A stretch of DNA of 64,000 nucleotides from an uncultured Pseudomonadales bacterium (GTDB lineage: Bacteria; Pseudomonadota; Gammaproteobacteria; Pseudomonadales; Azotimanducaceae), in assembly GCA_958296195.1 (NCBI GenBank), contig OY282455.1, positions 3,534,001 through 3,598,000 of the forward strand. Direction: 5' to 3'. Under the pieces are notes generated by a model, which saw only the letters and a list, made by a program, of their open reading frames with translations, did not search any database and had not been told where the DNA came from. Below are positions 32,625-40,347 of the stretch, piece by piece (the first letter of the stretch is position 1; each line of letters starts with the position of its first letter). The position numbers were made by a program, and so were the translations under genes.

Positions 32625-33398
32625 TCAATCCGCAACATCAACGCCCACCGGACAATGGTCGGAACCGAGAACATCCGGCCAGATGAACGCCCGCCGCACC
32701 CGTCTGTCCGCGGTTGGCGAGGCCAGCACATAGTCGATGCGCCATCCAACATTCCGCTCCCTGGCGCCGCCGAACTGCCGCCACCATGTGTAGTGGCCGG
32801 ACGCTCTTGGATGCCGGGTGCGGAAGCTGTCCACCCAGCCGGCGGCAAGCCAGCGGCTGACTTCCGCCCGCTCCTCCGACAGGAAGCCGCTGTTTTTGAC
32901 ATTGCCCTTGGGCCGCGCTAAGTCTATGGGCTCGTGGGCGGTGTTGTAGTCGCCGACGACGAACACCGGGCCCCGCCGCCGCAGCTTCTGCGCGCGCTCA
33001 AACACCGCACGATAGAAGTCCAGCTTGTAAGGCACCCGGCTGTTGTCCCGAGCGCGCCCGCTCCCTTTCGGGAAGTAAGCGCCCACCACCGTTAAACGCC
33101 CGAAGCGGGCCGCAAGGAAGCGGCCCTCCGAGTCGAAGCGCGGCTCTCCCAAGCTGGTCTCAATTCGGTCCGGCGCCTTGCGGCTGTAGAGGGCGACGCC
33201 GCTGTAGCCGGGCCGCTCGGCCGGTGCGAAGGCGGTGTGCCAGCCAACCGGACTGCGCAAGCCGTCGGCCAGTTGCTCGGGGAAGGCGCGCACTTCCTGC
33301 AGGGCCAGCACATCCGCGCCGCAAGCGGCCAAAAAGTTCTCAAAGCCCTTGCGGGCGCAAGCCCGCAGGCCATTGACGTTCCAACTCAGGATGCGCAC
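32625..33398 (-). CDS. xthA: Exodeoxyribonuclease III
   Basis: A 257-residue ExoIII/AP endonuclease of the EEP family, the usual length. Motifs in order: ILSWNVNGLRA at the N-terminus, LALQEV (metal-binding Glu), YFPKGSGRARDNSRVPYK, the VGDYNTAHEPIDL catalytic Asp/Asn pair, the WWRQF region and C-terminal LGSDHCPVGV with the catalytic His. It cuts at abasic sites and degrades 3' ends in base-excision repair. I start it at GTG 33398 because family members begin MRILSWN; the Shine-Dalgarno-like AAGGGAA is unusually close. It lies 35 bases after the PPOX-like gene. Confidence 0.92.
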   Translation of the reverse strand: MRILSWNVNGLRACARKGFENFLAACGADVLALQEVRAFPEQLADGLRSPVGWHTAFAPAERPGYSGVALYSRKAPDRIETSLGEPRFDSEGRFLAARFGRLTVVGAYFPKGSGRARDNSRVPYKLDFYRAVFERAQKLRRRGPVFVVGDYNTAHEPIDLARPKGNVKNSGFLSEERAEVSRWLAAGWVDSFRTRHPRASGHYTWWRQFGGARERNVGWRIDYVLASPTADRRVRRAFIWPDVLGSDHCPVGVDVAD

Positions 33399-33433
33399 TT
33401 CCCTTGCCGAAGCCGCCTCGTACCGCCCCAGAG

Positions 33434-33916
33434 CTATTGCGACTGCCAAGCCATTGGAGCGCCCTCGCCCTTCATGAGCACCGCACCAAGCATGACCCGC
33501 AGACGCCAAGGGCGCAGCCTCAGCGCCGCGAAGCTCGGTGAAGCAGCGTTATCCCAGCCGGGAATCATGGCGGGGTCGTAGCCCACCGGCGCCGGGCCCT
33601 CCCGAAACAGGTTCCAAACCATTGAGCGGGTTTCATCATCAAACGCCCATTCGGCGTGGCATTCGGCCACGCAGGTGTCTTGGTTTGGCGACCAATAGTT
33701 GCAGGAGACGTGGGGGCTGGCCGCCAAATGTGCCCGCTTGATGGGGGTCGGGCCGGTGGCGATCCAGCCGGTGAGATGCGCCCCATCCCACTGCCAGATG
33801 GGATGCAGCACCCGAGACCTGGGCCGTCCCTTGGCGTCCACCGTGGCGGCGGAGCACCAAACAATGGCGTGGGCCATCTCAACAAAGGCCGGGGCGATGT
33901 CCTGCAACGTCGTCAT
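33434..33916 (-). CDS. Pyridoxamine 5'-phosphate oxidase-like flavin-binding protein
   Basis: A 160-residue protein of the FMN-binding split-barrel (PPOX-like) fold. The first strand pair is IVWCSAATVDAKGRPRSRVLHPIW, with GRPRSRVLHP as the classic phosphate-binding stretch, then SPHVSCNYWSPNQDTCVAE. It probably binds FMN or F420-like flavin and reduces small substrates or heme breakdown products; the reaction is unassigned. ATG 33916 follows AGAGGAA. Its start overlaps the stop of a possible 43-codon ORF, and xthA follows. Confidence 0.8.
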   Translation of the reverse strand: MTTLQDIAPAFVEMAHAIVWCSAATVDAKGRPRSRVLHPIWQWDGAHLTGWIATGPTPIKRAHLAASPHVSCNYWSPNQDTCVAECHAEWAFDDETRSMVWNLFREGPAPVGYDPAMIPGWDNAASPSFAALRLRPWRLRVMLGAVLMKGEGAPMAWQSQ

Positions 33917-34044
33917 GTCGATTCCTCTTGCTGCCTGTGGGAAGGTGGACCTGCATTTTGCCCTAAGTCGGGGGCACACTCACGTTCGCCAAGGAAGCCG
34001 CAGTCGCGGCGCCTCTCCGCCAATTGAGCTAGCTGGGAATTCAT
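33913..34044 (-). CDS. Possible 43-aa small ORF upstream of the PPOX-like gene
   Basis: From ATG 34044 a frame reads MNSQLAQLAERRRDCGFLGE and on for 43 residues, ending in an ATGA overlap with the start of the PPOX-like gene. The overlap suggests translational coupling, but there is no strong ribosome-binding site (only AAG near GCAATG), the tail is Pro/Gln-rich, and I recognise no family. It may be a leader ORF or chance. Confidence 0.25.
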   Translation of the reverse strand: MNSQLAQLAERRRDCGFLGERECAPDLGQNAGPPSHRQQEEST

Positions 34045-34069
34045 CATTGCTTGATGCGGGACTTCCCTG

Positions 34070-34098
34070 TTGACGCCGGCGGCGGCGACTCCTAGAAT
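34070..34098 (+). promoter_or_regulatory. tRNA-Glu promoter
   Basis: TTGACG (34070-34075) and TAGAAT (34093-34098) are 17 bases apart, five of six matches to each consensus box. The discriminator (GCGCAGCC) is GC-rich, as usual at stringently controlled stable-RNA promoters. The tRNA begins at 34116. Confidence 0.6.
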
Positions 34099-34115
34099 GC
34101 GCAGCCTTCGCTCTG

Positions 34116-34191
34116 GTCCCCTTCGTCTAGTGGCCTAGGACTCCAGGTTTTCATCCTGGCAACAGGGGTTCGACTCCCCTAGGGGACGCCA
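34116..34191 (+). tRNA. tRNA-Glu (anticodon UUC)
   Basis: A 76-base cloverleaf. The acceptor arm GTCCCCT (34116-34122) pairs perfectly with AGGGGAC (34181-34187). The anticodon stem CCAGG/CCTGG encloses the loop TTTTCAT, giving anticodon TTC. The T arm is AGGGG-TTCGACT-CCCCT. A discriminator G and encoded CCA (34189-34191) follow. This is a complete, normal tRNA gene. Confidence 0.97.
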
Positions 34192-34211
34192 ATCGCCGCC
34201 GACCGCCCCCG

Positions 34212-35009
34212 CTACCCAAACAGCAGCCGCTGCGGGTGGGCGTAAACGTTCAGCCGGCCGGGGCGCAGGAAGCCCACCAAGGTCTGGCCGCTGCGCTCGG
34301 CGAAGTCCACCGCCAAGTCCGAAGGAGCGGAGACGGCGCACACCATTGCGATTCGCGCCGCAAGCGCCTTTTGCATGATCTCGAAGGACGCCCGGCCGCT
34401 GACCAGGAGAATGTGCTCGCCAAGGGGCCAAGGGCCGTGGCGCAGGGCGTGGCCGAGCACCTTATCGACAGCGTTGTGCCGGCCCACGTCCTCACGCAGC
34501 AGCAGCAATTCGCCTTCCTGGGTGAACAGTCCGGCCGCATGGGTGCCCCCGGTGGCGGCGAATTCCGTTTGTGCGGCGGCGAGGCGCGGCGGCAAATCCA
34601 GCAAGGCGTTCACTGCAACGCGCAAGGCGCTGCGCACCGGCGCAAACTGCTTATGCACCTGCTCAATGGTGGCGGCGCCGCAAAGGCCGCAGCTTGAACT
34701 GACGAAGACATGGCGGGTCAGACGCTCGAAGTCCACCCGAACGCTGGGGCGCAGAAACACGTTGACCAAGTTGTCCCCACCGGCCCGCGTCGGGGTCTCC
34801 AGCTTGACGATGTCCGCTGGGGAGTGAATGACGCCTTCGGTGAGCAGGAAGCCGGCGGCCAGATCCCCGTCCTGGCCCGGAGTGCGCATGGTGACGCTGA
34901 TCGGACGGCCGCGCACCCGAATCTCCAAGGGGGCCTCCGGCGCCAGTTGATCTTCAGCCGTTTCCAGCGGGCGCCCTTGGGCAAATCGAGTCGTTTGGCG
35001 GCAGGACAT
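34212..35009 (-). CDS. fdhD: FdhD formate dehydrogenase sulfurtransferase/chaperone
   Basis: A 265-residue FdhD (FdsC-type) protein. It transfers sulfur from IscS to the molybdenum cofactor to activate formate dehydrogenase. The conserved sulfur-carrying CxxC is Cys107 and Cys110 in SSSCGLCGAAT. Other family stretches are GDLAAGFLLTEGVI, LREDVGRHNAVDK and LVSGRASFEIMQKA. It follows fdsD by 66 bases on the same strand, completing an fdsGBAD-fdhD set. The start at 35009 has only a weak upstream site. Confidence 0.93.
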   Translation of the reverse strand: MSCRQTTRFAQGRPLETAEDQLAPEAPLEIRVRGRPISVTMRTPGQDGDLAAGFLLTEGVIHSPADIVKLETPTRAGGDNLVNVFLRPSVRVDFERLTRHVFVSSSCGLCGAATIEQVHKQFAPVRSALRVAVNALLDLPPRLAAAQTEFAATGGTHAAGLFTQEGELLLLREDVGRHNAVDKVLGHALRHGPWPLGEHILLVSGRASFEIMQKALAARIAMVCAVSAPSDLAVDFAERSGQTLVGFLRPGRLNVYAHPQRLLFG

Positions 35010-35075
35010 GGCTGAGTCTGCGGCGCCGTTGGCTCAAGCAGAAGCGGACAGGAGCTGCATCGGCCCAAGGGCCTT

Positions 35076-35315
35076 TCAGGCCGGGTGCGGCTGGTCGATG
35101 TCGTGCAGCCGGCTAAGCGCCATGCTAAGCGCCGGCGACAGGGGTTCGGCGACGCCCCTAGCGCAATCGACTAAAGCCTGACGCATTCGCGGATCCCAAA
35201 ATCGGTTGAGATGGTCCGCCACCTTAGCGGCGACGACGCCTAGGTCATCCGTATAGGCCATGTTGGCGGTAATCTGCTCCGCCATGCGCACTAGCTTCTC
35301 GACCGCGACGGTCAT
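35076..35315 (-). CDS. fdsD: NAD-dependent formate dehydrogenase delta subunit
   Basis: A 79-residue FdsD-family protein. The conserved core is EKLVRMAEQITANMAYTDD, then VAAKVADHLNRFWDPRMR, then QALVDCARG. FdsD is a small accessory subunit of soluble Mo formate dehydrogenases, needed for assembly or stability of the complex. Its ATG at 35315 overlaps the fdsA stop (ATGA), so translation is coupled. fdhD follows. Its short length makes it easy to miss behind the longer open frame that extends antisense-like into fdsA. Confidence 0.87.
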   Translation of the reverse strand: MTVAVEKLVRMAEQITANMAYTDDLGVVAAKVADHLNRFWDPRMRQALVDCARGVAEPLSPALSMALSRLHDIDQPHPA

Positions 35316-38209
35316 GATTTCACAACCGCAGGCGCAAGTTCCGCCTGACCGAGCGCCGCCTCCACCGGCTCGGCCAACTGCTGCTGCTCCGCGCTGAAGC
35401 GGCGAAACATCTCCTGCCACTCGGAGGGTTTGCTGACCGGATAAGCCTGCACGGCGGTGACCTTGTACTCCGGGCAGTTGGTGGCCCAATCGGAGTTGTC
35501 CGTGGTGATGACGTTGGCGCCGGACTCGGGGTAGTGGAAGGTGGTGTACAGCACACCCGGCTGCACCAGGTCCGTGACCTTGGCCCGCAGCACCGTCTCC
35601 CCGGCGCGGCTCTTGACGCCCACCCAGCTGCCATCGACGATGCCCCGCACCTCGGCGTCCGCAGGGTGCATCTCCAGCCGGTCCTCCGCGTGGTAGGCCA
35701 CCGCCTCGGTGCGCCGGGTCTGGGCGCCCACGTTGTATTGGGACAACACCCGGCCCGTGGTCAGCAGCAACGGATAGCGGGCGGTGGAGCGCTCGTCCGT
35801 CGGCACATAGGGAGTTGGGGCGAAATAGCCCTTGCCGCGCACGAACGCATCGACATGCATAAACGTCGTACCCTCCGGCGCCGCCTCGTTGCAGGGCCAT
35901 TGAACGGAACCGAGCTGGTCCAGCTTGGCGTAGCTCATGCCCCGAAAATTCGGCGTCAGCCGAGCGATTTCATCCATGATTTCGCTGGGATGCGCGTAGT
36001 GCATCGGATAGCCCATGGCGGTGGACAGGCGGCAGGTGATCTCCCATTCGTCCATCCCGGCCGAGGGTGCCATCACCTTGCGCACTGGCGAGATGCGCCG
36101 CTCGGCGTTGGTGAAGGTGCCGTCCTTCTCCAGAAAGGAGCAGCCCGGCAGGAAGACATGGGCGAACTTGGCGGTCTCGTTGAGGAACAGGTCCTGGACG
36201 ATCACGCACTCCATCGCCGACAGCGCCGCGTAGATGTGCTGGGTGTCCGGATCCGACTGGGCGAAGTCTTCGCCCTGCACATAGAGGCCCTTGAACTCCC
36301 CGGCGATGGCGGCGTCAAACATGTTGGGGATGCGGTAACCGGGCTTCGGGTCCAGCTCAACCCCCCAATCCGCCTCGAACTGCCGACGCACGGCGGCATC
36401 GGAAAGGTGACGGTAGCCGGGAAACTCATGGGGAAAGGAGCCCATGTCGCAGGCGCCCTGCACGTTGTTCTGGCCGCGCAGGGGATTGACCCCCACTCCC
36501 TCCCGGCCCAGATTGCCGGTGGCCATGGCCAGGTTGGCGATGCCCAGCACCATCGTGGAGCCTTGGCTGTGCTCGGTGACCCCCAAGCCATAGTAGATGG
36601 CGCCGTTGCCGGCCTTGGCGTAGAGCCGGGCGGCGGCCCGCAGTTGCGCCGCCGGCACGCCGCTGGCCTCCTCCAAAGCCTCTGGGGAGTTGCGCGGCTC
36701 ACCGATGAACGCCCGCCAAGTTTGGTAGGGTTCCATTTCGCAGCGGCTGCGGATGAAGGCGTCGTCCTCCAAGCCCTCGTCAATAACCGTGTGAGCCAAG
36801 GCGTTGATGACCGCCACGTTGGTGCCCGGCCGCAATTGCAAGTGATGGTCCGCACGCACATGAGGAGCATCGACTAGCTGGATGGCCCGGGGGTCCACCA
36901 CGATCAGCTTCGCACCTTGCCGCAGGCGGCGCTTCATCATGGAGGCGAACACCGGGTGCGCCTCGGTGGGGTTGGCGCCGATGACCATGATGACGTCCGC
37001 CTGCATCACCGAGTCGAAATTCTGGGTGCCGGCGGATTCCCCCAAGGCGGTCTTCAAGCCGTAGCCGGTGGGGGAGTGGCACACGCGGGCGCAGGTATCG
37101 ACATTGTTGTTGCCCAAGGCGGTGCGCACGAACTTCTGCACCACATAGACCTCCTCATTGGTGCAGCGCGAGGAGGTGACCCCGCCGATGGCCGTGCGCC
37201 CATAGCGTTTCTGAATGTGGCGCAGGCGCTTGGCGGCGATGTCGATGGCTTCGTCCCAACCAACCTTGCGCCACGGCTGGTCAATGCGCTCCCGGACCAA
37301 GGGCGTGGTGACCCGATCCTTGTGGGTGGCGTAGCCGAAGGCAAAGCGCCCCTTGACGCAGGCATGGCCATGATTGGCCTTGCCGTTGCGGTCCGGCACC
37401 ATGCGCAGCAGCTTGTCCCCTTGCAATTCCGCCCGGAAGGAGCAGCCAACCCCGCAGTAGGCGCAGGTGGTGATGACCGCCCGCTCCGGCTGCCCGTGCC
37501 GAACAACGGACTTCTCCATCAGGGTGGCGGTGGGGCACGCCTTGACGCAGGCGCCGCAGGAGACGCACTCCGATTCCGCGAACGGCTCGTTCTGGCTGGC
37601 CATCACCTCGGAGGCGAAGCCGCGCCCGCCAATGGTGAGGGCATAGGTGCCCTGCTGCTCCTCGCAGGCGCGCACACAGCGGGAGCAGACGATGCACTTG
37701 GATGGATCAAAGGTGAAATAAGGGGCGGATTCATCCTGGGGCTTGTCCAAATGGTTGGCGCCTTCATAGCCGTAACGCACCTCCCGCAAGCCGACGGCGC
37801 CGGCCATGTCCTGCAGCTCGCAGTCACCATTGGCCGAGCAGGTCAGACAGTCCAGAGGATGGTCGGAGATGTACAGTTCCATGACGTTGCGCCGCAGTTC
37901 CGCCAAGCGCGGGGACTGGGTGCGCACCGTCATTCCCGCCTCCACCTCCGTGGTGCAGGAAGCCGGATAGCCCTTGCGCCCGTCGATTTCCACCAAGCAG
38001 AGCCGGCAGGAGCCGAAGGCGGCCAAGTCCTCCGTGGCGCAGAGCTTGGGCACGCCGACGCCGGCCAAGGCCGCCGCCCGCAGCACCGAAGTGTGCTCCG
38101 GCACGGTGACGGAGATGCCGTCGATGGTCAGGCTAACCGAGGCCGCCTGAGGGACCGGGGCTGGGGTGCCGAGGTCCGTTTCCGCGCCGACTCTGTAGTA
38201 AAGGCTCAT
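35312..38209 (-). CDS. fdsA: NAD-dependent formate dehydrogenase, Mo-bis-MGD catalytic alpha subunit
   Basis: A 965-residue FdsA. The N-terminus is a NuoG-like [2Fe-2S] ferredoxin domain (LCATEDLAAFGSCRLCLVEI, then the later CTTEVEAGM). Cysteine-rich [4Fe-4S] segments follow (CSANGDCELQD, CIVCSRCVRACEE, CVSCGACVKACP) and the proximal cluster CAYCGVGC. The molybdopterin domain has DTCARVCHS, where Cys377 and His378 are at the Mo-ligand positions, so this is a Cys rather than a selenocysteine enzyme. It oxidises formate to CO2 and passes electrons to FdsB. It starts nine bases after the fdsB stop. Confidence 0.95.
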   Translation of the reverse strand: MSLYYRVGAETDLGTPAPVPQAASVSLTIDGISVTVPEHTSVLRAAALAGVGVPKLCATEDLAAFGSCRLCLVEIDGRKGYPASCTTEVEAGMTVRTQSPRLAELRRNVMELYISDHPLDCLTCSANGDCELQDMAGAVGLREVRYGYEGANHLDKPQDESAPYFTFDPSKCIVCSRCVRACEEQQGTYALTIGGRGFASEVMASQNEPFAESECVSCGACVKACPTATLMEKSVVRHGQPERAVITTCAYCGVGCSFRAELQGDKLLRMVPDRNGKANHGHACVKGRFAFGYATHKDRVTTPLVRERIDQPWRKVGWDEAIDIAAKRLRHIQKRYGRTAIGGVTSSRCTNEEVYVVQKFVRTALGNNNVDTCARVCHSPTGYGLKTALGESAGTQNFDSVMQADVIMVIGANPTEAHPVFASMMKRRLRQGAKLIVVDPRAIQLVDAPHVRADHHLQLRPGTNVAVINALAHTVIDEGLEDDAFIRSRCEMEPYQTWRAFIGEPRNSPEALEEASGVPAAQLRAAARLYAKAGNGAIYYGLGVTEHSQGSTMVLGIANLAMATGNLGREGVGVNPLRGQNNVQGACDMGSFPHEFPGYRHLSDAAVRRQFEADWGVELDPKPGYRIPNMFDAAIAGEFKGLYVQGEDFAQSDPDTQHIYAALSAMECVIVQDLFLNETAKFAHVFLPGCSFLEKDGTFTNAERRISPVRKVMAPSAGMDEWEITCRLSTAMGYPMHYAHPSEIMDEIARLTPNFRGMSYAKLDQLGSVQWPCNEAAPEGTTFMHVDAFVRGKGYFAPTPYVPTDERSTARYPLLLTTGRVLSQYNVGAQTRRTEAVAYHAEDRLEMHPADAEVRGIVDGSWVGVKSRAGETVLRAKVTDLVQPGVLYTTFHYPESGANVITTDNSDWATNCPEYKVTAVQAYPVSKPSEWQEMFRRFSAEQQQLAEPVEAALGQAELAPAVVKS

Positions 38210-38218
38210 GGCGACACT

Positions 38219-39706
38219 CTACAACTCTTCCGCGAAATGTTCCATCACGCTCAGCACCGGCAGTGGGGCCATGCCGCCGAGCCCGCACAGGGAGCCGTCG
38301 ATCATGGTGTGGCACAGGTCCTTGAGCAGAATCCTATTCTCCGCCGCCTGCTCGCCATTCCGAATGCGGTCCACCACTTCAACGCCGCGCACGGCGCCGA
38401 TGCGGCAGGGGGTGCATTTGCCGCAGGACTCCTCAGCGCAGAACTCCAAGGCGTAGCGGGCCAAGGCGCCGAGATCCGCCTTGTTATCGAAAACCACAAG
38501 CCCCCCGTGGCCGATCATCGCGCCAATGGCCTGAAAGGACTCGTAGTCCAGCGGCGTGTCGAAGTGCTTGGGCGGAATGTAGGCACCCAAGGGGCCGCCG
38601 GCTTGGACCGCCTTGATGGGGCGGCCGCTGGCCGTGCCGCCGCCCAAGCCCTCCAACACTTGGCGCAAGGTCATGCCAAAGGGCACTTCAAACAGCCCGC
38701 CGCGGCGGACATTGCCGCTAAGTTGCACGGTCAGAGTGCCGAGGGAGCGGCCAACGCCAAAACGCCGATGATGCTCGGCGCCCCGAGCCAGAATGATCGG
38801 CGCCGTGGCCAAGCTGATGACATTGTTCATCACGGTGGGCTTGCCGAACAGACCGGCTATCGCCGGCAGGGGCGGACGATAGCGAACCATGCCGCGCTTG
38901 CCCTCCAAGCTTTCCAGCAGAGAGGTCTCCTCACCGCAAATGTAGGCGCCGGCGCCCTCCCGCACCTCCAGGCGAAAGCCATCCAGATGCCCCGCCGCCT
39001 CCACCAACCGGATCGCTTCGGACAGATTGGCGATGGCTTGGGGATACTCCGCCCGGCAGTAGATGTAGCCCCGCGAAGCGCCCACGGCAAGCGCGGCGAT
39101 GCACATGCCCTCAATGAGGAGATAGGGGTCGCTCTCCATGATCATGCGGTCCGCGAAGGTGCCGGAGTCCCCTTCGTCGGCATTGCAGACGACATACTTC
39201 TGCGCACCCTCGGCATCGAGCACGGTGCGCCACTTCACGCCGGTTGGGAAGGCCGCGCCACCACGCCCCCGCAGGCCGGAATTCGTGACCTCCGCAACGA
39301 TTTCCGCCGGCGTCAAGGCGCGGGCGCGCCTTAAGCCTTCAAAGCCGCCATGATCCTCGAACTGCTTCAAGGAGAGCGGCTCAATGAGGCCCACCCGAGC
39401 CATGGTCAAGCGCTGCTGCACCTGCAACGCCGGCAATTCCTCGACTAGCCCTAGGCAGTCCGGATGGTCGGCGGCGGGGGCGCCTGCGGCAAAAAGGCGG
39501 CTGGCCCGCTCGGCATCAAGTGGACCAAAGCCCAGGCGTCCAGCAGCAGTTTCGATCTCCACGAGCGGCTCCAGCCAATACAGGCCGCGTGAGCCGGTGC
39601 GGCGCAGGTCGATGGCTGGGTCAGCGGCCGCCACCGCCTCCGCCACTGCGTCGGCGCCGAGGGAGCGGGCTGTGGAGTCCGCCGGCACAAAAACCCGTGT
39701 GCTCAT
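38219..39706 (-). CDS. fdsB: NAD-dependent formate dehydrogenase beta subunit (NuoF-like)
   Basis: A 495-residue NuoF-like flavoprotein. The NADH/FMN-binding signatures are GLRGRGGAAFPTGVKWRTV, CNADEGDSGTFADR and GAGAYICGEETSLLESLEG. The [4Fe-4S] site is ESCGKCTPCRIGAVRG near the C-terminus. The N-terminal 100 residues are a thioredoxin-like/SLBB-type extension typical of FdsB and HoxF. It reduces NAD+ with electrons from FdsA. Its ATG at 39706 overlaps the fdsG stop in an ATGA, so the two are coupled. Confidence 0.95.
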   Translation of the reverse strand: MSTRVFVPADSTARSLGADAVAEAVAAADPAIDLRRTGSRGLYWLEPLVEIETAAGRLGFGPLDAERASRLFAAGAPAADHPDCLGLVEELPALQVQQRLTMARVGLIEPLSLKQFEDHGGFEGLRRARALTPAEIVAEVTNSGLRGRGGAAFPTGVKWRTVLDAEGAQKYVVCNADEGDSGTFADRMIMESDPYLLIEGMCIAALAVGASRGYIYCRAEYPQAIANLSEAIRLVEAAGHLDGFRLEVREGAGAYICGEETSLLESLEGKRGMVRYRPPLPAIAGLFGKPTVMNNVISLATAPIILARGAEHHRRFGVGRSLGTLTVQLSGNVRRGGLFEVPFGMTLRQVLEGLGGGTASGRPIKAVQAGGPLGAYIPPKHFDTPLDYESFQAIGAMIGHGGLVVFDNKADLGALARYALEFCAEESCGKCTPCRIGAVRGVEVVDRIRNGEQAAENRILLKDLCHTMIDGSLCGLGGMAPLPVLSVMEHFAEEL

Positions 39707-40200
39707 CGCCCAATCAGTTGGTCAAACGCCCGAGCGTCCACGCGGGAATGCAGGCGGCCATCCACCATCACGGAGGGCGAGCAGGCGCAATTGCCCAAGC
39801 AATAGATCGGCTCCAAGGACAGTTCCCCATCCGCCGTGGTGCCGCCGTAGTCGATGCCGAGCCTCTTTTTGGCGTGCGCTTCGAGCTCAATCCCGCCCAT
39901 GGCCTGACAGGACTCCGCACGGCAGACGTAAATGACCTTGCGGCCCGGCGGAGCGGTTCTGAACAGCGGGTAGAAGGAAATGACGCCATGCACCTCGGCC
40001 CGCGATAGGTTCAAGCCGCGAGCGATGATGGGAACGCACTCCGGGGGTATGCAGGCCAATTCATCCTGCACCGTGTGCAGAACCGACAACAGGGGGCCCT
40101 CCAAGGATCGGTGGCGCTCCACAATCCCGCGCACTAGGTCCGATGCCGCGCCCGTCGGTCCAAGGCCCTGCCGGCCACCGCCGCCTTCACTCATGCGCAT
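39703..40200 (-). CDS. fdsG: NAD-dependent formate dehydrogenase gamma subunit (NuoE-like)
   Basis: A 165-residue NuoE-like subunit with one [2Fe-2S] cluster bound by the cysteines of CRAESC and CLGNCACSP. The helical N-terminal part contains LLSVLHTVQDELACIPPE and LSRAEVHGVISFYPLF. ATG 40200 is preceded by GGTGA at a suitable distance; GTG 40209 and ATG 40194 are alternatives. It is the first gene of fdsGBAD-fdhD and lies 147 bases downstream of the histidine-kinase gene on the same strand, so signalling genes and dehydrogenase could share a transcript. Confidence 0.92.
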   Translation of the reverse strand: MRMSEGGGGRQGLGPTGAASDLVRGIVERHRSLEGPLLSVLHTVQDELACIPPECVPIIARGLNLSRAEVHGVISFYPLFRTAPPGRKVIYVCRAESCQAMGGIELEAHAKKRLGIDYGGTTADGELSLEPIYCLGNCACSPSVMVDGRLHSRVDARAFDQLIGR

Positions 40201-40347
40201 AGTCTTCACCCATCAAGCACGGCGCCGAGGCGGGGCATCCTGTCGCCGCCAGTCCGTTCGAACAACCACGCCACCGCCTAGCCCGCATATTGCGGCAAGG
40301 CGAAGGTAGCACTTCCCCGGTTGGGCAAAGCCCACCGGAGCGACTTC

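Noticed and set aside
33975..34045. tRNA-like D-arm on the minus strand (GCTAGCTCAATTGGC)
   Set aside because: The anticodon stem-loop and T arm are absent; the segment is instead part of a possible 43-codon ORF.
35316..35900. N-terminal extension of the frame containing fdsD
   Set aside because: It lies inside fdsA in another frame. The conserved FdsD sequence begins only at 35315, where an ATGA overlap gives a natural start.
36917..39334. 805-codon plus-strand open frame
   Set aside because: It is antisense to fdsA and fdsB, whose minus-strand products have full iron-sulfur, FMN and molybdopterin motifs. The plus-strand translation is Gly/His/Ala-rich without motifs, an effect of high GC.
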